The notes under the pieces are model-generated. The model was not told the origin of the DNA, did not search any database, and saw only the letters and a program-made list of their open reading frames with translations. Position numbers and translations under genes: made by a program. A stretch of 14,311 bases of DNA, taken from assembly GCA_012510755.1 (NCBI GenBank), contig JAAZHL010000150.1, forward strand, positions 1-14,311. The letters are read 5' to 3'. This document shows, in pieces, positions 12,969-14,311 of this stretch; the first letter of the stretch is position 1, and every line of letters starts with the position of its first letter. Source of the stretch: Leucobacter sp. (GTDB lineage Bacteria; Actinomycetota; Actinomycetes; Actinomycetales; Microbacteriaceae).

Positions 12969-14003
12969 TTAATCGGCGAGCAACTCGCGCACGCGCGGAA
13001 GCACCGCGCCGCCATAGAGCTCGATGCTTGACATGAGCATTTCGTGGGGCATCGTGCCATTGGCATACTTTAGATCGAAGCGGTCTGCACCCAGCGTACG
13101 TATGGTTCGTGCCATCTTCTGCGCCACCGTTTCGGGGGAGCCCACATAAAGCGACCCCTCGTCGACCTCGTGCTCAAACTCTGCACGCGTGGGGTCGGGC
13201 CAGCCACGCTCGCGCCCGATGCGAATACGGTTTGCCCTGAAGTGCTGCCACAGTTCATCGCGCGCCTGCGTGTCCGTTTCAGCGACGTGACCAGGGGAGT
13301 GCACCCCGAGCGGCATCGGTTCGACACCGAGTTCACCCTGCGCGCGGCGGTACAGCTCAACAAATGGCAAAAACCTTGCTGGGTCGCCGCCGATGATCGC
13401 GAGCATCATGGGAATGCCGATCTTCACCGAGCGAACGACTGATTGCGGGCTGCCACCAACCCCGATCCACGCGGGCAAGCCGCCAGGATGCTCGGTCTTC
13501 GGGTAGACATGCTGATCGGTGAGCGACGAACGGTGCTTGCCTGACCAGGTCACGGCACCTTCTTCACGCAGCTTCGCGAAGAGCTCGAGTTTCTCACTGA
13601 AGAGCTCATCGTAATCGTGCAGGTGGTAGCCGAAGAGCGGAAACGACTCGGTGAACGAGCCACGGCCCAGCACGATCTCGGCGCGGCCGTCACTCACACC
13701 ATCGAGCGTTGCGAAGCGTTCATAGACGCGCACAGGGTCATCGCTCGACAGCACGGTCACACCGGTGCCAAGCAGAATACGCTCGGTGCGGCCGGCGATC
13801 GCGGCAAGCACAATCTCGGGGCTCGAGATGGCGAAGTCGTCACGATGGTGTTCACCGAGGGTGATCGCGTCAACGCCGAGCTTATCTGCGAGCGTTGCTT
13901 CTTCGACCACATTGCGCAGCACTTGAGCCGCATGCAGGGGAGTGCCGTCGGTGTCTACCGTGATGTCACCAAACGAGTCGAGGCCAAGAATATGATTAGT
14001 CAT
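12969..14003 (-). CDS. LLM-class (luciferase-like) flavin-dependent monooxygenase
   Basis: 344 residues from the ATG at 14003; the 60 codons open upstream are Arg-rich and not coding-like. The sequence fits the F420/FMN luciferase-like TIM-barrel family: HILGLDSFGDITVD at the start, VVEEATLADKLGVDAITLGE then HHRDDFAISSPEIVLAAIA (about 32-70), LLGTGVTVLSSDDPVRVYE (about 77-95), ILGRGSF-like VLGRGSFTESFPLFGY (111-126), and WIGVGGSPQSVVR (about 179-191). It would use reduced flavin and oxygen to oxidise a small organic compound; the substrate is unknown. It may belong to the CE1758-type subgroup (memory only). The upstream SD is weak (TTGAGAGAT). A 16-bp palindrome covers the start codon. Convergent with icd. 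Confidence 0.88.
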   Translation of the reverse strand: MTNHILGLDSFGDITVDTDGTPLHAAQVLRNVVEEATLADKLGVDAITLGEHHRDDFAISSPEIVLAAIAGRTERILLGTGVTVLSSDDPVRVYERFATLDGVSDGRAEIVLGRGSFTESFPLFGYHLHDYDELFSEKLELFAKLREEGAVTWSGKHRSSLTDQHVYPKTEHPGGLPAWIGVGGSPQSVVRSVKIGIPMMLAIIGGDPARFLPFVELYRRAQGELGVEPMPLGVHSPGHVAETDTQARDELWQHFRANRIRIGRERGWPDPTRAEFEHEVDEGSLYVGSPETVAQKMARTIRTLGADRFDLKYANGTMPHEMLMSSIELYGGAVLPRVRELLAD

Positions 14004-14005
14004 AT
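13990..14005. promoter_or_regulatory. AT-rich palindrome over the LLM start codon
   Basis: ATATGA-TTAG-TCATAT is a perfect 6-bp inverted repeat with a four-base centre. It includes the ATG at 14001-14003 and the first codons of the monooxygenase gene. AT-rich dyads stand out in this GC-rich DNA and could bind a repressor, but the site is partly coding and may be chance. Confidence 0.3.
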
Positions 14006-14124
14006 ATCTCTCAACCGCGAGCAGGCGGCCTCTATTCCGCCCGATTCTGTCGATATCTAATCTGTTTCTGCACGGCAAGCAGACCGCCCGCTCTGTTCGA
14101 TCGGGGGTATAGGGGGTCTTGATG

Positions 14125-14311
14125 CTACTTGACTGCGCGAACCGACCCAGCAACATAACCGAGCACTGCGCCCACAAGGCCAAACCCTACGGCGATGAGC
14201 GGGTGCACTCCAAGCACCAGCAGCACAGCCACCGCTGCGGCGATGAACAGCAACTCAATCAGAGACTGCCCGAACCGGTCGGTGTGCAACACTGGGCGAG
14301 GTGAAAGAAAC
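14125..14311 (-). CDS. C-terminal part of a small membrane protein (partial)
   Basis: Only the last 61 codons are inside the window; the frame is open to the right edge and ends at TAG (14125-14127). Two hydrophobic segments are clear, SLIELLFIAAAVAVLLVLGV and PLIAVGFGLVGAVLGYVAG, joined by a short turn and ended by SVRAVK, whose positive charge suggests a cytoplasmic C-terminus. Preceding residues (RPVLHTDRFGQ) are polar. No family was recognised. It is transcribed toward the LLM monooxygenase on the same strand, 121 bp upstream of it; no terminator was seen between them, so co-transcription is possible. The opposite-strand frame here is judged a shadow. Confidence 0.6.
   Translation of the reverse strand, partial: FLSPRPVLHTDRFGQSLIELLFIAAAVAVLLVLGVHPLIAVGFGLVGAVLGYVAGSVRAVK

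Noticed and set aside
12969..14183. Longer LLM protein starting at 14183
   Set aside because: The extra 60 residues are Arg-rich with no family similarity; the ATG at 14003 gives the expected N-terminus.
14119..14304. 61-residue plus-strand open frame at the right edge
   Set aside because: Polar, His/Gln-rich and without SD; the antisense frame gives a coherent two-helix membrane protein end.

Overview
The window looks like chromosome from a high-GC Gram-positive actinobacterium, probably of the Microbacteriaceae/Leucobacter type. The reasons are strong G/C preference at third codon positions, frequent GTG and TTG starts, a mix of Shine-Dalgarno (SD) and apparently leaderless genes, a CsoR copper sensor and a DUF3556 membrane protein. 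The genus is inferred from general character only. No transposase, integrase, phage gene, rRNA, tRNA or CRISPR array was seen.

Layout. (1) 1-423 is non-coding: G-rich DNA, a 21-bp tandem repeat, a perfect 15-bp palindrome and a long leader with two hairpins. (2) 424-6666 (+) holds four genes in two tight pairs: a DUF3556-type membrane protein overlapping a CrtI-like FAD oxidoreductase, then an acyl-CoA ligase-like AMP-forming enzyme followed 5 bp later by a PucR-type regulator. The 15-bp palindrome ahead of the first pair recurs exactly ahead of the second pair, so the regulator probably controls both. (3) 6829-7554 (+) is an endonuclease/exonuclease/phosphatase-fold protein, convergent with (4) a minus-strand series, 9889 down to 7566: GNAT acetyltransferase, RarD/EamA transporter, CsoR-type copper sensor and Nudix hydrolase. 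(5) nagB (+) diverges from the acetyltransferase across 324 bp that carry a 12-bp tandem repeat. (6) icd (+), NADP isocitrate dehydrogenase, has a palindrome-rich promoter and a textbook terminator. (7) 12688-12968 is repeat- and hairpin-rich, and meets (8) a convergent luciferase-like flavin monooxygenase. The window ends inside (9) a minus-strand gene for a small membrane protein.

The best candidate for something undescribed is the 424-6666 module with its shared operator: a membrane protein, a redox flavoprotein and a carboxylate-activating enzyme apparently under one local PucR-type regulator. Its substrate cannot be read from the sequence; a fatty, terpenoid or aromatic acid is plausible. 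A second theme is that many intergenic stretches contain different short tandem repeats, mostly with periods divisible by three, and one carries a 36-bp-arm hairpin whose pairing departures are G-U compatible on the plus strand.
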